The notes under the pieces were generated by a model, which saw nothing but the letters and a program-made list of their open reading frames with translations, ran no database searches and was not told the origin of the DNA. From assembly GCA_049999725.1 (NCBI GenBank), contig JBNGIS010009993.1, forward strand, positions 1 through 38,882: a stretch of 38,882 nt of DNA, in the 5' to 3' direction. The position numbers and the translations under genes are program-made. The DNA comes from Haplomitrium mnioides. Lineage: Eukaryota; Marchantiophyta; Haplomitriopsida; Calobryales. Numbering within the stretch: the stretch's first letter is position 1; the number at the start of each line of letters is the position of its first letter. Below are positions 1 through 10,422 of this stretch, one piece after another.

Positions 1-725
1 GGTGTGTGGGTTGCTGGGCTGCAATTGTAAGGCAGCGGGACTCATAATGGAAGTATAATCAGTTAGAATTCCATAGGGCCTTCAAGGACTCTGTTTTCTC
101 TTGCATATATTGTATATAAGTGTTGTCTATATATGTGTAGTTCGATTTCCTTTTTGCATGTGTATCCTCTTGATTTGTTAGATTAGTGGACATCGGATCA
201 ATTGAGAAAACCCTCGGAACACACTTGAAGGGGGAGTCCAATCCCTTGACACAAGTTTGGTATCTTGGGAGTGAATGCTCTCTGTTCGTGATCCTGTTTG
301 CATAGTTAGGAATTAGTGCAACTTTGGATAGTTAGGAATAGTTGTATCAGTCCTGTGACAACCCTAAAAGGGGGAGTCCAGAACTGTTGTGTTGTTTAGT
401 TGTGCAGGTCACCAGCACCATTCTGCCCAAGCACAAATAAGGTGGCATGACCTAAGTCATTGGGTCCTAGGAATAAAGAGGAAGAATCACACAAATCACA
501 GCTGGGTGTAATGGATGTGGACTTGTGAATGGTGGAATGTCTGACTTGAGTGTGTGAAGAAGAAGAGTGAGAAAAGCATACCAGGCCTGTAAGGAGAGGA
601 AGAGTCCTTAAGGTTTGAAAGTGGTAACTGGCAAGGGGCCATCTAAAAAAAGAACCTGAAAGCCCGAAAAATCGTCCTCTCTTAGATCGAAACAGGGTCT
701 GAAAAGGTTAAGGCCCGAAACAGAG
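1..725. other. Non-coding stretch, no gene recognised
   Basis: No reading frame here resembles a protein I know. The only structure I can point to is a 13-bp direct repeat, AAGGGGGAGTCCA, at 228-240 and 368-380. A purine run of this form looks like the polypurine tract found before a 3' LTR, so the stretch may be retroelement debris, but I could not find LTR ends. Homology to the repeat at 37.6 kb begins only at about 735. Confidence 0.4.
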
Positions 726-729
726 GAGC

Positions 730-1998
730 AACAAAAAAGTCTCAATCAATCAATATTTCATTGGAGCTATCGCCAAGGGCACCGATTATATTTCAAAAAA
801 CATTTCCTAATATTCAAGATATTGATAGATTCCATTTTGGCATGGTGCAGTTCTTCCAATACTCAATGAGGACTTCATCTTTTGAAAACTTATTGTGATG
901 GAACAAATAGTGTTATTGATGATGATCAAGATCTTCAAGACGATGAATTATCTCTAATTGCTAGATTTGCCTACGGACTAGCACAACATATGAATTTTTT
1001 GTCTTGGCCAAAACCCAAACGGGTAAACACCTTGCATGAAAATTCTTTGAGGAAATTCCATCATGACGAGAGCTTTGTGAAAAAAAAAACTTGATCTAAT
1101 ATCCATTTCTAAATTGAAGAGAATTTCATGTTGTTGAAATAATTGCTTGTTATTATGCAAGATAGATATTTTGAAAACTGTGAGAGAAACGTATTTTCGA
1201 CAAAGCATGAAGAATTGAGATATCATATTGCAATGGGAAATACCAAGAAAAGACTCTGATGTTGACAATTGGTTCACTCTGTCTAACGGTACCATTGTCT
1301 GTAGAAGAACCTTGAAATTAATATTATCAATAGGGAATGATAGAATCAAAAGAATTCAAAATCTCAAAAACGCAGATCCTAGAGGCATTTTCGGAAAAAG
1401 AGAATTATTTGCTAAAGGAGTATTTGTGCGTGAGTGGATGGACTATTTTTTTAGGGACACTATGAGAGAATGATAACTCACAAAGTTTATAACTTGCCTG
1501 ATAATTTTACAAAATTGGAAGTTTATGACTACTACACAACTTATTGAAGGAGAAAGATCCTGATTACATTATTAGTTTTTTGGGTTTAAAAAAACATTGG
1601 AGAACTCATTTTCCAAATGCTAAAATTCCAAAATGCAATAGATTTGTTGTTTGTAAAACATAAAAAGAAATAAAATCATTGCAAGAAAAATTTCTGTTGG
1701 AGACCGACAAAGGTAACAAATGTCTTCTCTTTTGAAACCTTTGGTTAATCCATGCTCTTTTTTGGAGACTACAAGCTTAGCTCTAGAGATGTTGTATTTT
1801 CTCAAGTTAGTGCTAAAAGATATTTGTTTTGTTAAATTGTTGAGTAAACAAGATTTGAATCAAATAATTCCTAGCAACTTGAGTATTGAGAACACAGTCT
1901 ATGCTCACATAGGGTCTATTGTTTCTAGTTTGAATCCAAACCTTGTCTACAATCAAATAAAGCAAGGAAATGGATCTGATTATTGGTGGCAATATTAG
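730..1998 (+). pseudogene. 5' part of DUF7869-like transposon gene, copy 1
   Basis: This segment matches 37645-38600 at DNA level for most of its length, for example around 960-1090 versus 37868-38005 and 1500-1740 versus 38270-38500, so both derive from one repeated gene. Readable peptide pieces include WRTHFPNAKIPKCNRF near 1600 and GFAYG/KPKR-type stretches near 965-1025, but the frame is broken several times, including a run of A at 1080-1089 followed by a stop. It lies 0.5 kb upstream of the recognisable DUF7869 core on the same strand, so I read it as the N-terminal half of that protein. Function of this half is unknown to me. The left edge of homology, about 735, may be the truncation point of this copy. 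Confidence 0.5.
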
Positions 1999-2143
1999 CT
2001 TTGCAACAAGTTTTGCTTTTGTTTTTTTGAATCAAGAGCCCTTTGCTAGTAAACAATAGCAAGAATCATTTTTGTTGTTTGCATGATATTGGTGTTGTTG
2101 TTTTTGCTCCTATGCATGCATACGATCAATTATTGTCTCCATT

Positions 2144-2165
2144 GATCCTATGTGCGCATAGGATC
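2144..2165. repeat. 22-bp near-perfect palindrome
   Basis: The sequence GATCCTATGTGCGCATAGGATC differs from its reverse complement at one base pair only. It shares the CTATGYGCGCATAG core with the palindromes at 4689, 4814, 34043 and others. It sits in non-coding sequence between the N-terminal part and the core of the DUF7869-like gene. Confidence 0.7.
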
Positions 2166-2479
2166 TATTCTCGTTTTTTTTAAATCCTTTGCGAACAAAG
2201 AGTCCAAGCTACGTTTGAAATTATAGTTCTAGTTTGTGACCTTTTGTTAGCAAATTTTGTTTTTCTTATTTCAAAAATTTTGTTTATTTCAAGTCAAAAC
2301 AAGTACTTATTATGAATGTTGTTCAAATTCTACTTTATTTAATTTAGCCAAAGTTTATTTGTAATCTTTTTATAAATTTTCACTTCTACCAATTCAAACA
2401 TTTGTTTAAGATAATTTGAATATTTTTAGTACCTCATGTTGTCTTTTGAAGTTTAAAACATTAGCACATGTTGTACTGA

Positions 2480-3298
2480 ACTACTTTTATATCTTTCATA
2501 TTTTGTGATGATGCAATCAAATATAATCGCCAATTGTTTCTTCATCGTGATCAACAAATGAAAGAAAGAACAAAACTTGAAAACCATCAAAGAAAATGTT
2601 ATGCTGATGGTCAAAAGTACTTGGGAATTGTCAATGATGGAATAGATCAGAAGAAAAATACTATTCCACAGTGGCCTTTGCCACTGAAAAACATTGATGT
2701 AGATTGTTTGATATGTTTGCATGTTGTTGGTGCCTTAATATTCAATCATGCTCTTTCTTCAATGGTCTTTTCAACCTACAGAAACTTGAGAAGTGATTCT
2801 AATTTGACAGTTACTATACTCAACAAAATATTATGTGACTTTGAAAGGTCGTTGCCTCCAACTTTGTATCTTCATATGGACAACATGACACGAAAGAATA
2901 AAACTTCCATCTTATTTGGATATCTTAGTCTTGTTATTACCAAGAATGTTTTCCAAAAAATCAAGGTGAAACTTCTCATAGTTGGCCATACTTATGATCA
3001 AATCAATCAAATATTCAACCAATTCTCGAAATGTTTGAAACCTGTCAAAGCTTTCACGATTACAAGTCTTAGCAAGGCACTACAATTATCATATTATCCC
3101 AAACCTCACGTAACTCTTTTGATAGAAACTTGGGATTTTAAAATGTTTCTACAACAACGTCCTTCTCTAGTTCAAAAGATGCATGATATTACCTTTAATC
3201 AACAATTGAAGTTCAAGTTGAACAATTCCAATGCAAAGATTTGGAGCAAACAATTTTCAATAAACGGATTTTGGTTACCTTTGGATGGTGTTTGTTAA
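2480..3298 (+). pseudogene. DUF7869-like (putative transposase) core domain
   Basis: An open frame of about 255-270 residues with no internal stop. It shows the order of motifs I associate with the DUF7869 family of repeat-encoded proteins in plants and invertebrates: an R/K-rich start, then GIVNDGIDQKKN near residue 32, a VGALIFNH block, DSNLTVTILN, then LYLHMDNMTRKNKTSILFGY followed by VKLLIVGHTYDQINQIFNQF. The acidic residues in the NDGIDQ and HMDN blocks and the GHTYDQI block are where a metal-binding RNase H-like site could sit; that is inference. The family is usually treated as transposon-derived, with no proven reaction. The frame has no clear ATG at its start and reads in from upstream, so this is an internal part of a larger broken gene. 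Family assignment is from memory of motif order, not a search. Confidence 0.6.
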
Positions 3299-3779
3299 CT
3301 CCAGTGGCTACATGAAGTGGACAAGGAGATTTTAAGTTCAATGTTGATTCCTCTCAAGGCATATTTGAAATCAAATAAACGCAAAAGGAAGAAAGAGAAG
3401 TTGATGCCGAGAAAGTGGTCTTTGCAATAGGGGACAACATAAGTGAGAACTGCTACAAGTTCCTTACAAACTTTGATATTCAATGGTGGAATGACTTTTT
3501 TCTTGCTCGACAAGAGATTGTGGCCTACATCTTTGAAAAAAAAAGACAAGGACTCGAAGCATAATTCCCCTTTCCACTTTTACAACTAACAAATAATTCT
3601 CAAAATGTTTGTCTAAGTTCTCCGCTCTATGCTTAACAGATAGAAGAAGATACTCTAGTACAGTAAATACTTTCTACACGTCGGGCAATCTATAATAGAG
3701 CATCTAGATCACGAGAAGGGATTGAAGTGATTGTTTTGCACAACAGCTGATGCGAGCACAAATTTGGCAATCTACATGA

Positions 3780-4258
3780 GGTGAAAGCTAGAATGTTTAT
3801 TTGTGTTGTTGCATCTTTGGATCCAAATGGTAAACTATTTTGGGTTGCCAAAGTCCTTAACTTTTTGTCATTTGATGAGGAAGAATCCCCAAAACCGAAA
3901 TGAGTACGTGTTCAATGGTTTGCTTGTGAGGCTGAGGATGCATATTCTAGACAATACTTCCCAAAAAAAATAACAACAACAAAAAGGAAACGCAAATCCA
4001 AGCTATATATTGATGTACTTGATGTGATACAAATCACGATTTTGTCTTTTGATTTTCTTCTTATACAAAAAAAACCAATTGAGAAAAGCCACTCTAGCTA
4101 CTATTAAATCAAATCTATTTTGAGTACAAAAGACAAAAAGCAATCAATCTTGATAAGTTTGAAAGAGTTTCAATCACTGTTATTAACACTGAGACAAATC
4201 AAGTAAATCTTGATGAATCTTCTGAAGCTGATTCCGAAGAAGTTGAGACAAGTGACTA
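3780..4258 (+). pseudogene. C-terminal region of DUF7869-like gene
   Basis: Reading from about 3780 gives a block with ICVVASLDPNGKLFWVAKVL, then an acidic linker, one in-frame TGA near 3900, and a WFACEAED..YSRQYFP block to about 3970. A tail with the form FW(I/V)AKVL...VxW(Y/F)...YFP follows the core in DUF7869-type proteins, so position and pattern agree. After 3970 the sequence turns lysine-rich and then acidic, ending in stop codons near 4258. The region between 3298 and 3780 still contains scattered coding-like pieces but in changing frames. The gene is therefore decayed, yet core and tail remain in the expected order and strand. Confidence 0.45.
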
Positions 4259-4259
4259 A

Positions 4260-5825
4260 TGTAATTTAAATTTTTTATTTATTATGTGCTTTCAATTATA
4301 TTATAATTTAAGATTATTATTTTGTAAAGTACTTGAGAATGTTATGAAGGAATTTGTTGAATTTATTTGCCACCTTGAACTTTTTAGTGTAAATCATTCC
4401 AAGTTGAATGTCATTCTCTGCATGTTCTTTCTTTCTTTATTGCTTGCTAGAAGAGTTTAAGGTTATTATATTGCTAAAGCATCTACCCAAATTGACTACT
4501 TATCTTTTGGTTGTAAGGACTTTGATGTAAAACTGAAAACCTTTAGTGCGCTTTGACTCAGATGTAGAGCTTTATACCCATTTTACTTTTCAATTCCAAA
4601 TCAAAAGCTGAATCTTTAGCATGTCTAGAGTTTGTTGTAAAAAATAGAACCTTTAGTGCATGTATCTTTGGTTGTAGAAGTCTGAACCCTATGCGCGCAT
4701 AGACTTTGATTCGCAAATCGAAACCTTGTACGTGAAAAACTTTGCTTCGAAATGTAAAACCTAGGTTCTTAATAGTCTTTTTTGTAGAGTGTTTAGATGG
4801 TGAGCTTGGATTCCTATGTGCGCATAGACTTTGGGTTGGAGTGTTTGGATGTTGAGCTTGGATTCCTATACACGCATAGGTTTTGGGGTGGAAGTTCAAG
4901 CCTTCCACACGTTCTACTTCTCATATACAACCCTCAAGCTTCTACATACAAAGACTACCATCTAGAACTTTGATTCTACACTGATCAAAGACTGTCTTAT
5001 AGAACTTGAAATCTTTGTTTGGTAGAATCTAGCCAAAACTTGGAGATGTTTCTTGTTTACACTCTTAATTAAATCTCCCCAACCACTTCTTTTTTTATTC
5101 TATACTATGACTCCTTTGTGTATAAGTTTCTCTGAATTATAAAATATTTTTAGTTACTGAAACCTTCTTTTTATACCCACTTTAACTTTTGCGTGTATGG
5201 CTTTTCAACTACAAATAAAAGCTTCTTTCTTGCTTCAACCTGAAAATAGAGCTCCTATATCCATGCAATGTTTCATTTTGTTGGTTTTTGTGTCTACAAT
5301 TCAAAACTCATTTCCTTGACTTCTAGTTTGCTTGGGCATTTTCCTCATGTTTTCTATTTTTTTTTTCCAAAAAATAAGTTTCAAAGAGCTTCATGTTTGT
5401 GCTTGCATAGAGTTTGTGCAACCAAACATAATTCAAAATAGTTTCTTCAAATGTATATTTCAATTTTTAGGCTTTGGAATGTAATCAATGATAAATGCAA
5501 GCTTCTTCTGAAAACCTACCATAATTTTTATACTTTTTATCAACTACAAGATTTCCAATATTTTTATAAGAACTTAGAATATTGTTTGATTTTGCATAAT
5601 GAAATTGACTCTTGCTCTATCATGGTTGTTAAAACAACCAAAAATAAAGCTCAAAAACTCACGTACTTTTTGTTTTTTTTTTAATAACCTCGTTTTCTAT
5701 ATTTTCTTAGCTCAAAACCCATGTTTTTTCCTTTAAGAAAAAGTTCCTATTTTGAGTAGGCTATTTCTGGTTCAAAGTAATGGCTATTACTTGAGCATAC
5801 TATTATAATATTTTAGAAAATCTTT
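4260..5825. other. AT-rich non-coding DNA with three palindromes
   Basis: No protein-like frame is convincing. The stretch holds three near-identical palindromes, CTATGCGCGCATAG at 4689-4702, CTATGTGCGCATAG at 4814-4827 and CCTATACACGCATAGG at 4865-4880, each followed by GACTTTG- or TTTTGG-type sequence. These belong to the palindrome family described at 33.9-36.1 kb. The rest is T-rich with short homopolymers. Confidence 0.5.
4689..4880. repeat. Cluster of three CTATGYGCGCATAG palindromes
   Basis: Perfect or near-perfect palindromes at 4689-4702, 4814-4827 and 4865-4880. The second and third share flanking sequence (GAGCTTGGATTCCTAT upstream), so this is also a local tandem duplication of about 51 bp. 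Function is unknown. Confidence 0.65.
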
Positions 5826-5829
5826 GACA

Positions 5830-6150
5830 TAAAGGATATTGGCCAAAGCACCTATTGTTTAGGCCTTTAATTTAAGCACTTAGACAATGACGTATTTTTG
5901 CATCAAAGTGCATATACTAAGAAGGTCCTCAAACAATTTAACATAGATAAAGCTCATCATGTTATATCTTTTATAAAGGTATGTACATTGGATCAAGATA
6001 AAGAAATGTTCATAAAGAGAATTGCACATGAGTCCCTACTTAGATATGTGATGTCTATTCTCCTAGCTATTGGCGCTCTTCTGTTTCTTGCCAACTAAAC
6101 TCGTCCTCACATTTCCTTTGCCGTGAACTTGCTTTTTAGACATAGTTTAC
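5830..6150 (+). pseudogene. Ty1/copia reverse transcriptase C-terminal fragment
   Basis: The frame around 5898-6098 reads HQSAYTKKVLKQFNIDKAHH, and further on LLAIGALLFLAN, then past one stop TRPHISFAVNLL. This is the well-known end of the copia-type reverse transcriptase, where the thumb region leads into the (T)RPDI.FAVN.L block before RNase H. Reading upstream to about 5830 gives a decayed version of the DLG...FCLGLQ block that normally precedes it. Only about 110 residues survive. No LTR, integrase or RNase H of the same element is seen nearby. The fragment stops close to 6165, exactly where the unclassified repeat at 6167 begins, so that repeat probably truncated it. Confidence 0.75.
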
Positions 6151-6166
6151 AACCCACAATAAAGCA

Positions 6167-6390
6167 TTGCTACTTTGAACTAAGAACCACTACTAAGTTC
6201 TTATTTTATTTCACATTAAAGAGTGTGTTTTTCAATTTTGTGCCTCAATAATTACGTTTTTTGATAGTTGTAAATTTTTTTATCAAAAGAAATTTTCTAA
6301 ACCTGAAATTTGCTTTATTCACATACTTATTGTATTTTGGAAAACTTTATACTCAATATTTGGCCAAAAAGTAAATATAATATTATTATA
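6167..6390. repeat. Unclassified repeat, copy 1
   Basis: The sequence from GCTACTTTGAAC at about 6168 resembles 38607 onward: both read GCTACTTTGAA, then AGGAACC/AGAACC, then CTACT(G/A)AGTTC and TT-CATTT, and further matches occur up to a CACAT..TATTGTATT block. In both places the similarity begins abruptly after unrelated sequence (copia fragment here, DUF7869-like gene there), so this is one end of a mobile repeat. I could not identify its class; the right end is unclear. Confidence 0.45.
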
Positions 6391-7135
6391 TTATAGTAAG
6401 CTAGACAAACAAGAAAGAATATTGAAAAAACATGTTAAACTTAAATCTCCATATTTTAATGTTTTCTTATAATTTTCATAAACCCTTTAAAGATACAAAA
6501 TCCAAAAGTATTTACATGAAAAAAAAAACTCAAAAAAGATGATGTTATAAGAGGCATTAACATATAAATCTATAATCTGCTAAAAGATGCTTCAACTTCT
6601 ATTTACTTGTGAAATAGATAAAACCAAAAAAAAAAAAGATATGTTTGCATAGATTTCAAGCTTTAATATCTTGAAATAGGATGCATTTCATCAAAATCAA
6701 TCTAATTTTGCTATGCATGTATACAACCAATCATTTGTAACTCATACAAATTAATTTCCCAAATAAAATTACAAAAATGACTCACGTGTAGAATGATATT
6801 GTAATTCAATATTGTAATAAATGTAGTACGGAGATAACCAAAAAAAAAACTCAAGAGGGAAGATAATTTGTGCAATAATATAAACTGATTGAAGAACATC
6901 CATGCTAGCATAGACTTCCTTGCTTACTTTTACAAAAGGCAAGAAGGTTTATTTGAAAATCATTTATTAAAAGAAAAGAGATCACTAGAGAAGTCTTTAG
7001 TAACTTTTACCTTGAATATTATCAGAACCAAAGATCCTTTATTGAAATAAAAGAGACAATACACAAGATATTTATTTTAAAAGAAACACATTATTATACA
7101 CAAAATGTACATCAACATCTGCAATAATGTTATTT
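6390..7135. other. AT-rich non-coding DNA, nothing recognised
   Basis: Strongly A+T-rich sequence with short A runs. Small frames on either strand show no known motif. It may still belong to the repeat that starts at 6167, because no right boundary of that repeat could be found. Confidence 0.4.
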
Positions 7136-7139
7136 AAAT

Positions 7140-7364
7140 TCATAGACTGAGAAGCTTGGGCATCTGCAATGCAAGTGAATCTTGTTGGGACTTTCCAGTC
7201 CACAAAATAACTACAAAATCACTAAAAGCACCAGTGGTACCAAAAGGAACATGCTTCTTATGGAATGCATATACTATCTGGAACTTGGTGACATCAAATG
7301 GCAAAGATGCCATCTTCAAAACTCTTTTTGAAATATAGATAGACTGATGTCCATCATTTTCCAC
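7140..7364 (-). pseudogene. Unidentified coding unit, terminal exon-like piece
   Basis: The minus-strand frame of about 74 residues ends in TGA at 7140-7142 and reads like a real protein: SIYISKRVLKMASLPFDVTK followed by FQIVYAFHKKHVPFGTTGAF and SDFVVILWTG. Codon use and spacing of hydrophobic and charged residues look coding, and the next pieces of the same strand (7409-7548, 7821-7836, 13043-13303, 33592-33858) line up in order. I do not recognise the family. A polypyrimidine-AG just upstream (minus strand, near 7365) could be a splice acceptor. It may be a host gene remnant or a gene of a DNA transposon. Confidence 0.4.
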
Positions 7365-7408
7365 AGCTATATAGTTTCACATTATCTAGAGAGCACAAAC
7401 AAGGCCTA

Positions 7409-7548
7409 TGTCCAATCTAGAGCAAAGACAGTGATCCAATCTTGCTCGGACGACAAATGATCGATAAAAAAATTATACAAAACTTGAGATTTTTGGTAAT
7501 CATTCACATGAGCATCATCTCCTGGATGTTTTAACTTGGCAGAAACTA
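7409..7548 (-). pseudogene. Unidentified coding unit, internal exon-like piece
   Basis: On the minus strand the sequence after a TTTTCTAG acceptor-like site at about 7549 reads AKLKHPGDDAHVNDYQKSQV and then a hydrophobic NFFIDHLSS block ending DWITVFALDWT before a TAG at 7406-7408. It has coding-like composition unlike the AT-rich surroundings. It lies between the terminal piece at 7140-7364 and the exon that was cut by the copia insertion. Family unknown to me; exact splice phase does not match cleanly, so an indel or a different junction is possible. Confidence 0.35.
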
Positions 7549-7820
7549 CTAGAAAACTAAAAACACTATGCGTTATTTGTCAAGGACGGCCGATTGCATT
7601 TTCATATTGCAAAGTGAAGAGCTTCATGCTTTGCTTCTTCTTGTTTTTCCAATAGTCCATAGTTCAATACTATCCAACGTATGTGATTTTGGAACCACCA
7701 AAATAATGTATAATGGTTTTGTTCTTGGAGTAATCAAAACAAAGAAATAAAGAACTACGCAGAAAATAATTGAAGTAGGAACAAAATATACTCCAAAAAA
7801 AAAGTTAAAACATAACTTAC

Positions 7821-7836
7821 GAGATGTTGTGGTCAA
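7821..7836 (-). pseudogene. Exon end cut off by copia insertion
   Basis: This short minus-strand piece is the 3' end of the exon whose main body is at 13043-13303. It reads DHNIS-like residues and then meets GTAAGTTATG (minus strand, 7820 downward), a good match to a plant 5' splice site. The GTCAA at 7832-7836 is one copy of the copia target duplication. Removing the copia element and one GTCAA copy joins this piece in frame to the upstream part. Confidence 0.4.
7832..7836. repeat. Target-site duplication GTCAA (left)
   Basis: Five bases directly before the TG of the copia 5' LTR; identical to 13038-13042 after the 3' LTR. Confidence 0.9.
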
Positions 7837-8052
7837 TGTTGAAATATTGAGCTCTAATAGGCTGCCATGCTGAGCTGGCAGCCCCCTTAGTTTAGTTAGG
7901 GTTTGTGATATTTGGGGCAGATTGGAGTCGCGTATGTGCACTCCTCTCCTGTTGTATTATTGAGGCCATTTTTGAGCTATCTATGAATATAGAGAATTTC
8001 TCCATCCTCTGAGCGTATGTGATTTCGTGAGTTGTGCGCAGTGATTTTGACA
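7837..8052 (+). repeat. 5' LTR of copia element
   Basis: 216 bp, TG at the start and CA at the end, followed at once by the primer site. It matches 12820-13037. Many differences between the two LTRs are G/A or C/T, several at CpG in this copy (for example GTCGCG here versus GTCACG), the pattern expected from deamination of methylated cytosine. A TATGAATATAGAG box near 7982 is a possible core promoter. Confidence 0.92.
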
Positions 8053-8064
8053 TGGTATCAGAGC
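8053..8064 (+). other. Primer binding site, initiator Met tRNA
   Basis: TGGTATCAGAGC begins at the first base after the 5' LTR. It is the standard complement of the 3' end of plant initiator methionine tRNA used by most plant copia elements to prime minus-strand DNA. Confidence 0.93.
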
Positions 8065-9556
8065 AGGTTCAGAAATTGGCATCACACTTGGGAGCACAAA
8101 CAATTTGAGGAGAAGCAAGAAATGACAAAGGAGAAAAAATCAAACCTTCATCGTGTGGTGGCAGATTGTCGAATCGGTTGCAAAAAAGAAGCATGCTGAA
8201 AAATTCAGGAGCAGAAATTGCTGCTGCTGAAGAAAAATCGAAGCAAATTTGAAGAGAAATTGAAGCAGATTTGAAGGAACACTTGTAGCAAGTTTGAATG
8301 AGCACTCATATCAGAATCAAAGGAAGGAAGAGAGCTGGTTTTTTGCTGAAGAAGAATCGCATGAAGGAAGAGAGGTTTTTTAGGTTTGATGTTGAAGAAA
8401 AATCGAAGCAGAATCGAAGAAGTGCTCGAAGCAGAATTGAGAACATGATTTTGTGACCCTGATTGTGATTGCTGCCTATTTGTGACCCTGGCAACTCGAC
8501 ATTCGCTGAAGGAGCTCACTTATTTTTAGGGTTCCAGCCTTCGCAAAAGTGTGCCAGCATTTGTGGAAGAAAACAGCTTGAAGGAAAATCGAGGCATTTT
8601 TCGAGGCAGAAATCTAAAGAATTTCTGCCAGCTCTTGGTCGAAGGAGAATCGCCCAAAGGAGGCAATTTGATAGGAGTTTGAGGCAGATGAATTGAAGAA
8701 GAACTCACATAGTTCTTCTCATTGATTCGACTTGCTGCTGAAGAAAATCACAGCAACAAGAAAAACGTAGAAGGTGTTCGTTGGTGGATGACGAAATCGA
8801 AGAGCTTGCAGGGCAGGTCAAATCGCAGGAGATTGCAGGTCAGGAAGACATCGTTTGCAGGTTAGGAAGAAATCAAAGAGTTTGCTGCTGAAGAAAAAAT
8901 CTGTCTGCTGGTGAAGAGCATCGAAGAGGAATTTGGAGGCATTATTGAAGCAAGAACAAAGGTGTTTTTTTGTTGTGTGGTTGAAAATCAAAGAAAGGAA
9001 AGGAGCAATCAAAGCGGTCTACTCGTTGCATTGCTGCTACAGAAATAGCAGCACAAATCATTTTTCTATTTATGGTTGAATAGTAGAATCGAAGGAGGCT
9101 TTCTGGTTGTTTTTTAAGAAGAATCAAAGAAGACAAATGAGTCTTCAAGAAGCGTCTATTGAGGTGTTTTGTTGAAGGAGAATTGCAAGGATTGAAGAAA
9201 CCAATTGGCAGCAATCAAAGAGGGTTCCTTTCTTTTGGTTATTGAAACAGAATAGAATCAAAGAGCAAGTAGCAATCAAGAATCAAGAGTCCTCTCGTTC
9301 TGTTGAATCAAAATCAAATCAAAGAGCAAGCAGCAATTGAAGAGCTGGGAAAAACAGAGTGCACAAGATAAAAGGCATCAATAGGGATCAATAGGCTACA
9401 ATTATTCTCAAAGGCAACAATTAAGGTCTGTATGTTTTGTTATATGCAGTTATAAGACAAAATCTCCTACAAAAGCTTAGCATCAAAAACCTAAAACTCT
9501 TGAAACATGAAATTGTACAAAGCTGATATTACAGTTTACTTAAGCCAACACGGAAG
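8065..9556 (+). other. Long purine-rich copia leader with GAAG-type repeats
   Basis: The 1.49 kb between primer site and gag start is long for a copia element. It is purine-rich and built from loosely repeated units such as GCTGCTGAAGAAAAATCG (8220-8237 and similar at 8733-8752, 8882-8900), AATCGAAG and GAAGCAGA. No frame runs through it; the short open frames (for example 8469-8696) look like a by-product of the repeats. It is probably an untranslated leader. Confidence 0.6.
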
Positions 9557-10420
9557 ATGGCAGATGGAATCTCCCAGATAGTTAGTGAGAAACTGACTGA
9601 AAACAATTATAATGTTTGGTCAATCAGAATGACCAATTTTATAAAAGGGAGAGGGTATTGGGATTTCATCACATGAGATGAAGTTGAACCAGTGTTAGGC
9701 CCGTCCCCATCTAGTGAGGAGATGCATGCCTTCAAAATGTATGTAGAGAATATCCATAAACTGTTGTACTAGTTAACCATCAATGTCGATGACAAGATGA
9801 TGGGTTATGTGTCAGCATCTAAGACACCCAAGGAGGCTTGGGACATCTTGAAGGAGAGATATACCATCACATCAGATGCAAGGAAGCTGGCATTACAGAT
9901 GGAATTTTTTAATCTGCAAAAGGAAAAAATGAATGTAAATGCTTTTGCCTTGAAGATCAAATCACTAGCTGAACAACTAGCAAATGCTGGAGAAGAAGTG
10001 AAGGAGAGTGCCATGGTGGCTGTTTGCCTGAATGGTTTAGGCAAAGAGTATAAACAGTTCAAAACATCAATGAGTACGAGAGAAGGAACCACATCCTTTT
10101 CACAATTGATTGCCATGCTAGTGGTAGAAGAACTTGACATTGGAGGAGGTGCCTCAAGTAGTCAAGAACAAGCATTCTACTCTAATAGGGGTAGAAGAAG
10201 AGGAGGCAGAAGGTATGGTAGGAGTAATGCTGGCAGAGTTCGTTCAAACGACAATGCGCAAAATCATCATCACCAAGCAAACCAGTTTGGTGGTAGAGGC
10301 CAGTTCAGAGGCAGGGGAGTAACAGAGGACGTGGAAGCCAACCACAACATTCAAGGGGAGATTTCTATTACTGTGGTAAGCCATATCACATGGAAAAGGA
10401 TTGCCACAAAAAATAGAATG
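9557..10420 (+). pseudogene. copia gag, with stops and a frameshift
   Basis: Gag packages element RNA into virus-like particles. The start ATG at 9557 opens a frame beginning MADGISQIV.EKL..NNY..W, the usual copia gag (UBN2-type) opening, followed by an AWDILKERY block and a long helical region, then an arginine/glycine-rich tail. Stops interrupt it: TGA at 9674-9676 and TAG at 9770-9772, the latter where tryptophan is expected. Near 10312-10322 the frame shifts by one base. The zinc knuckle (about 10363-10410) reads FYYCGKPYHMEKDC: its first cysteine is now phenylalanine and the usual glycine before the histidine is tyrosine, so CCHC is damaged. A further TAG follows at 10414-10416. Confidence 0.85.
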
Positions 10421-10422
10421 AC

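Noticed and set aside
730-4260. Terminal inverted repeats around the DUF7869-like gene
   Set aside because: I looked at both sides by eye and found no convincing inverted pair or target duplication; a computed search is needed.
7624-7941. Minus-strand frame of 105 residues across the copia LTR border
   Set aside because: It runs from intron-like sequence into the LTR, so it is not a natural gene.
8205-8708. Overlapping plus and minus frames in the copia leader
   Set aside because: They result from purine-rich repeats with few stops; the copia gag begins only at 9557 and nothing here resembles a known domain.
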